Source of the DNA: JBBQYA01 sp031412335
GTDB lineage: Bacteria; Bacteroidota; Bacteroidia; Sphingobacteriales; Sphingobacteriaceae
Assembly: GCA_031412335.1 (NCBI GenBank)
Contig: JANOCT010000031.1
Span: forward strand, 8,334 to 72,333
Direction of reading: 5' to 3'
Length of the DNA stretch: 64,000 nt
Of the stretch, positions 45,774-54,762 are shown piece by piece. The notes beneath the pieces were generated by a model, which was given only the letters and a program-made list of their open reading frames with translations, was not told the DNA's origin and did not search any database. The stretch's first letter is position 1. Each line of letters opens with the position of its first letter. The translations under genes and the position numbers were made by a program.

Positions 45774-47753
45774 ATGCATTTCGACCGAAAAGATCTGAGT
45801 AACGAGTTTTTGAAATCCATGTATCGCCATTTATTGAAACCAAGAATGGTAGAAGAAAAAATGTTGATTTTGTTGCGACAAGGCAAAATCGGTAAATGGT
45901 TTTCAGGAATTGGTCAAGAAGCCATTTCAATTGGCTCCACCTTAGCTATGCAAACTGACGAGTATATTTTACCGATGCATAGAAATCTGGGAGTTTTTAC
46001 CAGTCGCGAAATTCCATTAGAACGATTAATGGCACAATGGCAAGGTAAAATGAGCGGATTTACAAAAGGTAGAGATCGTTCATTCCATTTCGGAACTCAG
46101 GAATATAAAATCATCGGAATGATTTCTCATTTGGGTCCTCAACTTTCCATTGCAGATGGAATTGCATTAGACGATGTTTTAAAAAATAACAAAAAAGCTA
46201 CTTTGGTATTTACGGGTGAAGGCGCAACCAGCCAAGGAGAATTTCATGAAGCATTAAATGTGGCTGCAGTTTGGAATTTGCCTGTTTTATTTATTATTGA
46301 GAATAACGGTTATGGCTTATCAACTCCTACTTCTGAACAATATAAATGCGAAAATCTGGCAGATAAAGGAGTGGGATATGGAATTGAATCAAAAATTATT
46401 GATGGTAATAATGTACTTGAAGTTTATCATACTTTGAACGAATATGCCATTAATATTCGTTCAAATCCAAGGCCTATATTAATAGAATGTCAAACTTTCA
46501 GAATGCGAGGACACGAAGAAGCATCAGGTGTAAAATATGTTCCACCTTCATTATTAGAAGAATGGGGACTAAAAGATCCGGTTATTAATTTTAAAAATTA
46601 TTTGCTGAATGAAGGAATTTTAGATGAGGACGAACATAATTTATATAGTGCTCAAATTAAATCTGAAATAGAAAATGCGGTTGCTACAGTATTTGCTTTA
46701 CCGGATATTATTGCAGATACAGCTATCGAAATAGAAGATATGTATGCTTTGGCAGAGGAAGTATCAGAATCCCACTATGAACAAACCGGTACTGAAAAAA
46801 GATATATTGATGCGATAAGTGATGGATTGAGAGAAAGTATGCAAAAACATAGTGATTTGGTAATAATGGGTCAAGATGTAGCAGAATATGGCGGTGCATT
46901 TAAAATTACATTAGGTTTTGTAGAGTTATTTGGAAGGGAACGAGTTAGAAATACTCCATTGTGCGAATCTGCGATTGTGGGTGCAGCATTTGGAATGAGT
47001 ATAAAAGGTCGAAAATCAATAATGGAAATGCAATTCGCAGATTTTGCTACCTGCGGATTTAATCAAATCATTAATAACTTAGCGAAAAGTCACTACCGAT
47101 GGGGGCAAAATGCAGATGTTGTAATCAGGATGCCGACAGGTGCAGGTACCGGAGCTGGTCCATTTCACTCACAAAGTAATGAAGCCTGGTTTACCAAAAC
47201 ACCCGGATTAAAAGTTGTTTATCCCGCTTTTCCAGCAGATGCAAAAGGCTTGCTAATTGCGGCAATCAATGATCCAAATCCTGTGATGTACTTTGAGCAT
47301 AAATTTTTGTATCGAGGTGCTTCGGGAATTGTTCCAAATGAATATTATGAAACACCAATTGGAAAAGGTAAAATCATTCAGGAAGGCACATCAGCAACAA
47401 TTGTTACCTATGGTTTGGGTGTTCATTGGGCAATAGAATTGCTTAATCTTCATCCAGAATATGATATCGAATTAATTGATTTACGAAGTTTATTGCCTTG
47501 GGACCAAGCAATGGTAGAAAGTTCGGTGAAGAAAACAGGTCGATTGTTGGTGTTGCACGAAGATACATTGATGAGTGGATTTGGTGGTGAAATTTCGGCT
47601 CATATTTCTGAAAACTGTTTTACTTATTTAGATGCACCCGTAATGAGATGTGCAAGTTTGGACACAGCAATTCCAATGAATAAAGATTTAGAAGATAATT
47701 TTCTTGCTAAAAAGAGACTTAATGATAAATTGCAGGAATTGATGAACTATTAA
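45774..47753 (+). CDS. Fused 2-oxoacid dehydrogenase E1 component (alpha and beta)
   Basis: A 659-residue TPP enzyme joining both E1 subunits. The alpha part (about 1-320) has the TPP motif GEGATSQGEFHEALN…ENNGYGLS (from residue 148) and FRMRGHEEASG. The beta part (about 335-659) has GQDVAEYGGAFK, NTPLCESAIVGAAFGMS, MPTGAGTGAGPFHSQS and LIDLRSLLPWD. It would decarboxylate a branched-chain 2-oxoacid or pyruvate and pass the acyl group to E2. E2 and E3 are elsewhere. The fused form is common in Bacteroidota. Confidence 0.92.
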   Translation: MHFDRKDLSNEFLKSMYRHLLKPRMVEEKMLILLRQGKIGKWFSGIGQEAISIGSTLAMQTDEYILPMHRNLGVFTSREIPLERLMAQWQGKMSGFTKGRDRSFHFGTQEYKIIGMISHLGPQLSIADGIALDDVLKNNKKATLVFTGEGATSQGEFHEALNVAAVWNLPVLFIIENNGYGLSTPTSEQYKCENLADKGVGYGIESKIIDGNNVLEVYHTLNEYAINIRSNPRPILIECQTFRMRGHEEASGVKYVPPSLLEEWGLKDPVINFKNYLLNEGILDEDEHNLYSAQIKSEIENAVATVFALPDIIADTAIEIEDMYALAEEVSESHYEQTGTEKRYIDAISDGLRESMQKHSDLVIMGQDVAEYGGAFKITLGFVELFGRERVRNTPLCESAIVGAAFGMSIKGRKSIMEMQFADFATCGFNQIINNLAKSHYRWGQNADVVIRMPTGAGTGAGPFHSQSNEAWFTKTPGLKVVYPAFPADAKGLLIAAINDPNPVMYFEHKFLYRGASGIVPNEYYETPIGKGKIIQEGTSATIVTYGLGVHWAIELLNLHPEYDIELIDLRSLLPWDQAMVESSVKKTGRLLVLHEDTLMSGFGGEISAHISENCFTYLDAPVMRCASLDTAIPMNKDLEDNFLAKKRLNDKLQELMNY

Positions 47754-47760
47754 TTAGCCA

Positions 47761-48669
47761 ATGGGTGTCTACACACAAATTCTCCGTTTACGAAGGAGAG
47801 TTTTTTCTCGGAAAGAAAGTTTACGAATAGGTAGAGACATCTTATTAATAAGTATTGGTATACTTTCGGCAGGTTTTGGGCTAAAAGGTTTTTTACTTCC
47901 AAGCGGTTTTATAGATGGTGGGGTAACTGGAATATCATTACTTATTGGTTTATTATTTAATATTCCAGTTCCTCTGCTTATTTTCTTAATTAATATTCCA
48001 TTTATTTTAATTGCCTACAAACAAGTAACGAAGGTTTTTGCGCTTAAAACATTTATTGCAATATCTGGATTAGCACTTTGTTTGACATTTATTGAGTATC
48101 CAGTAATTACAACCGACAAACTATTGATTTCTGTTTTTGGTGGTTTTTTTTTGGGAGCTGGAATTGGTTTATCCATCAGAGGTGGTTCTGTTTTAGACGG
48201 CACGGAAGTATTAGCCTTATTTGTTAGTAGAAAATCGAGCTTGACAATTGGGGACGTAATCCTTATAATTAATATTTTAATTTTTTCTGTAGCTGCGATT
48301 TTATTAAATACAGAAGTTGCCATGTATGCGATCTTGACTTATTTGGCTGCATCAAAAACAGTAGATTTCATCGTAAATGGTATAGAAGAATATACGGGTG
48401 TTACTATTATTTCAGATAAAAGTGACCGGATTAGAAAGTCAATTTTAGTAAATCTGGGCAGAGGCGTAACCATTTATAAAGGCAGACGAGGTTTTAGAAG
48501 AAAAGAGGAGCATAATTATGAAATAGATATAATTTACACCGTTGTGACCCGCCTTGAGCTAACCAAACTTATGAATGAGATTGATAAAATTGATCCGGAA
48601 GCATTTATTGTACAGCAAAGTATAAGCGATACAAAAGGTGGAATGATCAAAAAACGACCATTACATTAA
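47761..48669 (+). CDS. YitT family membrane protein
   Basis: A 302-residue protein with about five to six transmembrane segments in the first two thirds (YitT/DUF161, marks GLKGFLLPSGFIDGGVTGIS and RGGSVLDGTEVLALF) and a C-terminal soluble DUF2179 domain (GRGVTIYKGRRGF…, YTVVTRLELTKL). The function of this widespread family is not known; transport has been suggested. It begins seven bases after the E1 gene, so it is probably co-transcribed. Confidence 0.9.
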   Translation: MGVYTQILRLRRRVFSRKESLRIGRDILLISIGILSAGFGLKGFLLPSGFIDGGVTGISLLIGLLFNIPVPLLIFLINIPFILIAYKQVTKVFALKTFIAISGLALCLTFIEYPVITTDKLLISVFGGFFLGAGIGLSIRGGSVLDGTEVLALFVSRKSSLTIGDVILIINILIFSVAAILLNTEVAMYAILTYLAASKTVDFIVNGIEEYTGVTIISDKSDRIRKSILVNLGRGVTIYKGRRGFRRKEEHNYEIDIIYTVVTRLELTKLMNEIDKIDPEAFIVQQSISDTKGGMIKKRPLH

Positions 48670-48758
48670 ACCAGAAAAAGAAATAGAAAAAAAGTGAGTT
48701 TAAACAGCAATTTTTAATAAATTCGTTATTCCTTTAAAAACTAATTACACATTTTATT

Positions 48759-49721
48759 ATGGCAGAAGTTAACATTCCCTTACTTGATTTGGCCGATTTT
48801 AAATCAGGAACAGAAGAGCAGCGCAGAAAATTTTCTAATGATTTAGGCAAAGCATTTACTGAAACAGGTTTCGTAACCATAAAAAATCATGGATTAAGCC
48901 AAGATTTGATGGATGCTACCTATCGGGAAGTTAAAAAAGTTTTTTCGTTAAATGATGAACAGAAACAATCCTACGAGTTGGTTGAATTAGCCGGACAGCG
49001 AGGTTATACGAGTAAAGGGCGTGAAAAAGCCAAGGGTGCATCAACACCAGATTTAAAAGAGTTTTGGCAAGTAGGGCAAACGGTTACAGATGGTGATGTT
49101 ATTAAAAATGAATATCCAGAAAATATAGAAGTAAATGAATTGCCTGAGTTTAATAAAACCACGAGGGAAGTTTATGCAACATTAGAAGAAGCAGGCAAAT
49201 ATCTACTAAGAGCCATTTCACTTTATTTAGGCTTAGATGAAAATTATTTTGATGATAAAATTCATAATGGAAATAGCATTTTAAGAGCTATTCACTATTT
49301 TCCAATTTTGGATATTGAAAATTTATCTCCAGATGCAGTTAGAGCAGGTGCGCATGAGGATATAAATTTAATTACCTTATTAATTGGTGCAAGTGCAGAT
49401 GGATTACAAGTGCTTACAAAAGACGGTCAATGGTTTCCAATTAAAGCAAAAGAAGATCATATTGTAGTAAATGTAGGCGATATGCTACAACGATTAACCA
49501 ATAATAAATTAAGTTCTACCACACATCGGGTTGTAAATCCACCGAAAGAATTATTAGGAACTTCACGTTATTCAGTTCCATTTTTTCTTCATCCGCGGTC
49601 TAACATGGATTTAACTTGCCTTGACTCTTGCGTTGATGCCAATAATCCAAAACATTATGAAAATATTACTGCCGGAGCTTATTTGGATGAAAGATTAAGG
49701 GAAATTGGTTTGAAGGCGTAA
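48759..49721 (+). CDS. 2-oxoglutarate/Fe(II)-dependent oxygenase, isopenicillin N synthase-like
   Basis: A 320-residue non-heme iron oxygenase. It has the N-terminal DIOX_N region (IPLLDLADF…FVTIKNHGL) and the catalytic barrel with iron ligands His199 and Asp201 in AHEDINLITLL and His256 in TTHRVVNP. Arg270 in SRYSVPFF binds 2-oxoglutarate. The substrate cannot be predicted. It has its own 89-base upstream gap. The family is frequent in plants and proteobacteria and also present in Bacteroidota. Confidence 0.9.
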   Translation: MAEVNIPLLDLADFKSGTEEQRRKFSNDLGKAFTETGFVTIKNHGLSQDLMDATYREVKKVFSLNDEQKQSYELVELAGQRGYTSKGREKAKGASTPDLKEFWQVGQTVTDGDVIKNEYPENIEVNELPEFNKTTREVYATLEEAGKYLLRAISLYLGLDENYFDDKIHNGNSILRAIHYFPILDIENLSPDAVRAGAHEDINLITLLIGASADGLQVLTKDGQWFPIKAKEDHIVVNVGDMLQRLTNNKLSSTTHRVVNPPKELLGTSRYSVPFFLHPRSNMDLTCLDSCVDANNPKHYENITAGAYLDERLREIGLKA

Positions 49722-49729
49722 AAAATTTT

Positions 49730-50206
49730 TTACATCTGTTTCTTCACTGCCTCAAAAAATTCTTCAGCTCGTTGAGTTCCAATAATGTAGATTAAGCCAT
49801 CATGATCTTCAAGTTTTACCGCTTCGGTTCCGCGAGTGTAAAAACGGATGGTATTGTTTTTATGCAAATTATAAACTGGATTGTTTAACATAAAACTGCT
49901 GTATGGTATTATCTCCGTAAGTTTTAAACTTCTAATATCAATTTTAACGCGACGGGCATTCCAAGTTCCATCCAATATAAGGCTACCTTGGTAAACGGTT
50001 GTTTTGAAATGTGTTACGAATAATAATAAAATGGAAATACAAATAATTGCTGCACCAACAACTAGAAACAAATCACCATTATTTTCTCTTTCTTCTGTAT
50101 AGAAATAAGCTAAGAAACAAAAAATAGCTATTACTGCTCTGCGAGTTAACCAATAACGATTTCTGCCTAAATACTGGGTTTCCGAAAATAAAATCTGTTC
50201 TTTCAA
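49730..50206 (-). CDS. Small membrane protein, PH-like domain
   Basis: A 158-residue protein with two adjacent transmembrane segments (about 25-65) followed by a beta-rich soluble part (TTVYQGSLILDGTWNARRVKIDI…) and a C-terminal helix. This layout resembles bacterial PH-domain (YdbS/YokE-like) membrane proteins of unknown role. The start is TTG at 50206, nine bases after tilS ends, suggesting co-transcription with tilS. Confidence 0.6.
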   Translation of the reverse strand: MKEQILFSETQYLGRNRYWLTRRAVIAIFCFLAYFYTEERENNGDLFLVVGAAIICISILLLFVTHFKTTVYQGSLILDGTWNARRVKIDIRSLKLTEIIPYSSFMLNNPVYNLHKNNTIRFYTRGTEAVKLEDHDGLIYIIGTQRAEEFFEAVKKQM

Positions 50207-50215
50207 AGTGTAAAT

Positions 50216-51553
50216 TTAAAGCCGTTTTAAAGTTAGTATTTTTTTGGTGTTAGCTGTAATTCTGTAGCGATTGTCAATTCTCCTGCCAACTATCCAAACA
50301 ATATCTCCATTTGAATTGCAAACCAGCCACTCTTTGGTTTTTTGATGAATAGAAATTTTAGCATCGATGAAAAAATCACTTAGTTTCTTTTTTACGCTCA
50401 TGCCCAATGGATAAAAATAGTCGCCATCCTGCCAATTTCTGATAGCTAATGGAAAACATATTTTCTCAAAATCCAGATTAGCTATCGCACTTTCTTTTGA
50501 AATAGCTAACGTGCTAAAATTATCAATAGTAGCAGATATCGTTAGTTCATTTATCGAAAAAAGTTGGTTTTCGTTTTCCCAAAAAACACATTTAAAAGCT
50601 TGTTTTTTGTTTTCGATAAATAAAATTTCGCTTCGGTCTTTTATTATTTTTATTCCATCGAATTCAAGTGATAAACCCGTTTGGCTTTCAACTAATTCTA
50701 AAATCTGATCGACAAAATTAGCAGGCAACTGATATTTTTTGCAAATTTCATAAATTAAGGTTTTAGGATAAGCACATTCAGTGAAAGCTATGATATTCAA
50801 TGTTCCGATTGATTCATTTATATTAAAATATAGAGGAAGTTCTTTAGCTATTTTTTCATCAATAATTATTTGAGCCTCAGCAGCTAATTGACTCGTGTGC
50901 AAAAGTGAATTTTCAATAGCAGGATTGTAAGTTTTTAACAAAGGAATTAATTCCAATCGTATTTTATTTCTTAAATAATTGGTTTGGAAATTAGATGCAT
51001 CCTCTCGCCAATTAATTTTATTCTCAATTGCGAAATCATGAATTTCATTTTTCGTTAAAAAAAGTAAAGGCCGTATGAGTTGATTATTTTTTTCTGTAAT
51101 TCCTTTCAATCCAGAAATTCCAGTTCCTCTTGTCAAATTAATTAAAGTTGTTTCAATAACATCGCCAGCATGATGTGCAGTTGCTAAAAAATCAAAATTA
51201 TGGGTTTGAACTAAATCAAAAAACCATGCGTAGCGCAAATCTCTTGCTGCCATTTGTGTAGAGATTTTCTTTTGCTCTGCATAAAGTTTAGTTTCGAAAC
51301 GTTTAGCATAAAATTTAACGTTCAAATTTGAAGCTAACTTTTTTACAAAATTTTCATCTAAATCTGATTCTACATCGCGAAGCCCAAAATTGCAATGGGC
51401 AATAGCAAATGAAAATTTATTCAATGAAAATAAATGAGCCAAAACTACCGAATCTACTCCCCCACTTACCGCTAACAAAACGGTGTCAGTGGTTTCAAAT
51501 AAATTCTTTTGTTTAATAAAATGGTCTAATTGCTCAGAGACAGAACTTTTCAT
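50216..51553 (-). CDS. tilS: tRNA(Ile)-lysidine synthetase
   Basis: A 445-residue enzyme that converts the wobble cytidine of tRNA-Ile(CAU) to lysidine so that it reads AUA codons. The PP-loop SGGVDS is at 30-35. AHCNFGLRDVESD, ATAHHAGDVIETTLINLTRGTG and GLKGI are typical, and the C-terminal TilS domain (RNWQDGDYFYPLGMS, KKLSDFFIDAKI) is complete. It is divergent from the LptA-like gene. Its presence means AUA is normally read by a modified CAU tRNA. Confidence 0.96.
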   Translation of the reverse strand: MKSSVSEQLDHFIKQKNLFETTDTVLLAVSGGVDSVVLAHLFSLNKFSFAIAHCNFGLRDVESDLDENFVKKLASNLNVKFYAKRFETKLYAEQKKISTQMAARDLRYAWFFDLVQTHNFDFLATAHHAGDVIETTLINLTRGTGISGLKGITEKNNQLIRPLLFLTKNEIHDFAIENKINWREDASNFQTNYLRNKIRLELIPLLKTYNPAIENSLLHTSQLAAEAQIIIDEKIAKELPLYFNINESIGTLNIIAFTECAYPKTLIYEICKKYQLPANFVDQILELVESQTGLSLEFDGIKIIKDRSEILFIENKKQAFKCVFWENENQLFSINELTISATIDNFSTLAISKESAIANLDFEKICFPLAIRNWQDGDYFYPLGMSVKKKLSDFFIDAKISIHQKTKEWLVCNSNGDIVWIVGRRIDNRYRITANTKKILTLKRL

Positions 51554-51602
51554 AATCTTGTTTCAAAACTAAATATTTATCCCGCTATAATTTTTATTGA
51601 AT

Positions 51603-51610
51603 TATTTTTG
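51603..51610 (+). promoter_or_regulatory. -7 promoter box before the LptA/OstA-like gene
   Basis: TATTTTTG is an exact TAnnTTTG match. It ends three bases before the GTG at 51614. A transcript from it would begin at or beside the start codon, so the message may be leaderless. No clear -33 element is seen. Confidence 0.45.
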
Positions 51611-51613
51611 ACC

Positions 51614-53119
51614 GTGCGAATATTCTTAATTTTTTCCTTTTTGCTACTGAATAGTATTATTTCTTTAGCACAAAAACCATCTAAAATCGAAATCATAAAC
51701 GCTGATATATTAGATTATGACAAAGCTAAATATGGCAATCTTACTCGTTTGGTTGGCAATTGTGCGTTTAAACAAGATAATGTTTTACTCTATTGTGATA
51801 GTGCCATGTTGGACGAAACTCGAAATAGTTTCGATGCATACAGTCGTGTAAAAATTATTCAAGGCGATTCATTAACCATAACTGCTGATTTGCTAAAATA
51901 TGATGGGAATGAAAAGAAAGCCAGGCTTTTCGATAACATTACTATGGTTGATAAAGACATTGTGCTTACTACAAATAATCTCGAATATAATACAAAAACC
52001 AGAGTAGGTACTTATTACAATGGTGGTAAATTAACGAATAAAGAAAATGTTCTGACTAGCAGTAACGGATATTATTATGCGAATTCAAGAGATTCCTATT
52101 TCAGGTACAATGTTGTTTTGACAAGTCCTGAATCTACTATGAAATCAGATACGTTGAGATATAATACGGGAACAAGAATCGCATATTTTTACGGCCCAAC
52201 TACCATTTTGTCAAAAGATGGAGATAAGCTATACACTGAAAACGGTAATTACAATACGCTTACAGGTAAGGCTAATTTTTATAAAAAATCTACCTATCAA
52301 ACTGGAAATCAGATTTTGCGTGGCGATACTTTATTTTATGATCGTAAGCAAGGATTTGGAAAAGGATATAGCAATGTTTCTGTAGAAGATACTGCTGAAA
52401 AGGTCACTATTTTTGGCCAATATGCACAAAGCAATCGAGTAAGCAATGTTTCGTATGTCACAAAAAAAGCATTTGCGGTACTGGTAAGCGATAGCGACAG
52501 TCTTTATCTAGCTGCTGATACACTAAAAACCAAGTTGGACACGAATGGAAAAGATCGGATGCTGCTGGCTTATCACACCGTAAAAATTTTTAAATCAGAT
52601 CTTCAAGCGGTTTGCGATTCTATGGCTTTTGCTTTTAAAGATTCTATTATGCGTTGTTATAAAGATCCTGTGATTTGGGCTCAAGGTTCGCAACTAAGTG
52701 CAGATTTTATAACGCTACAATTAAAAAATAAAAAACTGGATAAAATAAATATGTACAATGCAGCTTTTATTATTTCGCCTGATGACACGATTAATTATTT
52801 CAACCAAGTAAAAGGGAAAAACATGTATGGAACTTTTTTAGAAGGTAAACTTGAGCGGCTTTTGGTGGAAGGAAACGGACAAAGTATATATTTTGCTAAA
52901 GAAGAAAATGGAAAATATATTGGAGTTAATAGTGCTGAATGCAGCAATATTTTGGTGAAATTTAAGGAAAATAAAACCGATAGAATTACTTTTATCACAA
53001 AACCTGATGCAACCTTTTCGCCTCTAAACCAAATTGATGCAAGCGAATTAAAATTGAAAAACTTTAATTATCAGGAAACATTACGCCCAAAATCTAAAGA
53101 AGAAGCATTAATCCGATAG
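51614..53119 (+). CDS. OstA/LptA-like LPS transport protein
   Basis: About 501 residues: signal peptide (VRIFLIFSFLLLNSIISLAQ) followed by repeated beta strands of the OstA/LptA jelly-roll type (e.g. LVGNCAFKQDNVLLYCDSA, ARLFDNITMVDKDIVLTTNNLEY). LptA-like proteins bridge the periplasm for LPS export. The frame is open back to 51530, inside tilS, but the GTG at 51614 (or TTG at 51608) is preferred because it starts a proper signal peptide and avoids overlap with tilS. It is much longer than E. coli LptA (185), as usual in Bacteroidota. Its 3' end overlaps rdgB by 12 bases. Confidence 0.82.
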   Translation: MRIFLIFSFLLLNSIISLAQKPSKIEIINADILDYDKAKYGNLTRLVGNCAFKQDNVLLYCDSAMLDETRNSFDAYSRVKIIQGDSLTITADLLKYDGNEKKARLFDNITMVDKDIVLTTNNLEYNTKTRVGTYYNGGKLTNKENVLTSSNGYYYANSRDSYFRYNVVLTSPESTMKSDTLRYNTGTRIAYFYGPTTILSKDGDKLYTENGNYNTLTGKANFYKKSTYQTGNQILRGDTLFYDRKQGFGKGYSNVSVEDTAEKVTIFGQYAQSNRVSNVSYVTKKAFAVLVSDSDSLYLAADTLKTKLDTNGKDRMLLAYHTVKIFKSDLQAVCDSMAFAFKDSIMRCYKDPVIWAQGSQLSADFITLQLKNKKLDKINMYNAAFIISPDDTINYFNQVKGKNMYGTFLEGKLERLLVEGNGQSIYFAKEENGKYIGVNSAECSNILVKFKENKTDRITFITKPDATFSPLNQIDASELKLKNFNYQETLRPKSKEEALIR

Positions 53120-53710
53120 TACTAATTTTTGTTTATTGTTTAAATAATCCACCATTTTTGCAATAGCTCTTGCTCTATGGCTAATTTGATTTTTAATACC
53201 ATCACTCAAACTGGCAAAACTTTCGGAATAACCCTGAGGAACAAAAATCGGATCGTAGCCAAAGCCATTTCTACCTATTGGTTCATTTAGTAAATCACCT
53301 TTTATTTCGCCTTCAAAAAACAGTTCTTTTCCATCATCAATTAAACAAATAACGCAAACAAAACGAGCTTTGCGATTGATACTGTTTCCCAATTTTTCTA
53401 AAACCAATAATAAATTGTCGGTAGAATTTCTTTGCGCACCAGCATATCTTGCTGAAAAAATACCTGGCTCGTTTTGCAATGATTCTACTTCCAAACCACT
53501 ATCATCTGCAAAGCAATTTAATTTAGTTTTATCATAAATAAATTGTGCTTTTATGGCTGCATTTGCTTCAAACGTGTTTCCAGTTTCTTCAATTTCTTCT
53601 AAAATACCGATATCCTTCATGGATAGAATTTCAAAATCATTCCCCAACAAAACTTTAATTTCTTCAACTTTATGTTGGTTGCTACTGGCAAAAATTAATT
53701 TATTTTTCAT
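53108..53710 (-). CDS. rdgB: XTP/dITP diphosphatase
   Basis: A 200-residue house-cleaning enzyme that hydrolyses non-canonical purine NTPs such as dITP and XTP. Signatures are FASSNQHKVEEIK, EETGNTFEANAAIKA, FADDSGLEV, FSARYAGAQ and the late GFGYDPIFVPQGY…FASL with SHRARA. Length is typical. It shares one base with the upstream lipoprotein gene and overlaps the convergent LptA-like gene. Confidence 0.96.
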   Translation of the reverse strand: MKNKLIFASSNQHKVEEIKVLLGNDFEILSMKDIGILEEIEETGNTFEANAAIKAQFIYDKTKLNCFADDSGLEVESLQNEPGIFSARYAGAQRNSTDNLLLVLEKLGNSINRKARFVCVICLIDDGKELFFEGEIKGDLLNEPIGRNGFGYDPIFVPQGYSESFASLSDGIKNQISHRARAIAKMVDYLNNKQKLVLSD

Positions 53711-54129
53711 TATTCTACTTCTAAAATTTCTAAATCCTGATTAATAATCTGCCATTTAACTTCTTCTAATTCATCTGGATATTTTTTAGTTTTAAGTAAT
53801 TCGAGCAGGTTTTTTTCATTTTTTTTATTCAAAATAAAAATTCGATCACTACAAAAATCTATTCCTCTCACATCTAGTAATAATTTATTTTGGTTCTCGA
53901 TTTTAATTACAGATTTAAATACATATCGAAGATTTTTTGGCTTTTCTAAAAGTATTAGCCGCTTCGATTCATTCTGATAGGTAATTGACAATGGGTCGTT
54001 TGAGTCAAGAATTCTGTTTACTGCATGTTTATAACAATCTGGCAAAGGCGTTTGCTTTTTACAACCAATAAAAATAATGGTTAGTGAAATTGTGATAGTT
54101 ATTATTGAAGAATGAATCCGCTTTTTCAT
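53710..54129 (-). CDS. Hypothetical small lipoprotein
   Basis: A 139-residue protein with a lipoprotein signal (MKKRIHSS, hydrophobic stretch, FIGC with Cys23) and a short mature part without recognised motif. It is basic and Leu-rich, with KNEKNLLELLKTKKYPDE near the end. It overlaps rdgB by one base and follows the 162-residue unknown gene by 13 bases, so the three are probably one operon. Confidence 0.6.
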   Translation of the reverse strand: MKKRIHSSIITITISLTIIFIGCKKQTPLPDCYKHAVNRILDSNDPLSITYQNESKRLILLEKPKNLRYVFKSVIKIENQNKLLLDVRGIDFCSDRIFILNKKNEKNLLELLKTKKYPDELEEVKWQIINQDLEILEVE

Positions 54130-54142
54130 GTAAAAGTTAAGT

Positions 54143-54631
54143 TTAATTACCAGCCATTAACTTTTTAATAGCAGACCAAAACTCTCTCTTCTTTTCATCT
54201 GAAATAATAATTTCGTCAAAAGATGGAGTTTTCATAACAACAGCTTCTGCTAAAAAATAAATTGAATACAGAGGGTGATTAGGATTATCGGAACTATCTA
54301 TTGGATCTGAACCCATTAAAATCAGTTGCTTTGGATTTAGGATGCTTACAATCTCTTGTAAGGTTAATTGAGGAAAATCAGCAGTGCTGAAAACAGCAAC
54401 ATCATCAAAATCTAGTTTTAAGGCAACTAGAATTTTTCCCAAGCTGTCCAAAGCGGGAGAAGATGTAAATTTTTTTAGTGAACTGTCCACTATAAAAGCA
54501 ATGTTTTTAAGATTGTTGCCATAAAAATTAACAGAATCAGCAACTTCATTTTCTTGAATTTGATAAATCCCTTCTTGAAAAAGTACAGAAAGCATTGCTT
54601 GGTTAGTACTAGTGTTGAGTTGGTTGTTCAC
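54143..54631 (-). CDS. Conserved hypothetical protein, 162 residues
   Basis: I do not recognise this protein. It lacks a signal peptide and looks cytosolic and acidic. It has an alternation of helix-like and strand-like segments: NIAFIVDSSLKKF, DDVAVFSTADFP, PKQLILMGSDPID, and ends in EKKREFWSAIKKLMAG. The internal pattern could be a small alpha/beta fold that supports a larger complex. It is the first gene of the minus-strand group with the lipoprotein and rdgB, and is divergent from the PpiC gene. Confidence 0.55.
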   Translation of the reverse strand: MNNQLNTSTNQAMLSVLFQEGIYQIQENEVADSVNFYGNNLKNIAFIVDSSLKKFTSSPALDSLGKILVALKLDFDDVAVFSTADFPQLTLQEIVSILNPKQLILMGSDPIDSSDNPNHPLYSIYFLAEAVVMKTPSFDEIIISDEKKREFWSAIKKLMAGN

Positions 54632-54762
54632 GATGCAATACTAAAAAATATACAGCAAAGATTTAAGATAACTTATGCTAATTGTGGTAAAACAACGTTG
54701 TAAGCCAACAAAAGAATATCTACTTTAGGCGTTCAAAAAAAACACAGGAATATTACTTAATT

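Noticed and set aside
51530..51613. N-terminal extension of the LptA/OstA-like protein
   Set aside because: This open stretch overlaps tilS on the other strand and precedes a clean signal peptide that starts at 51614 (or 51608).
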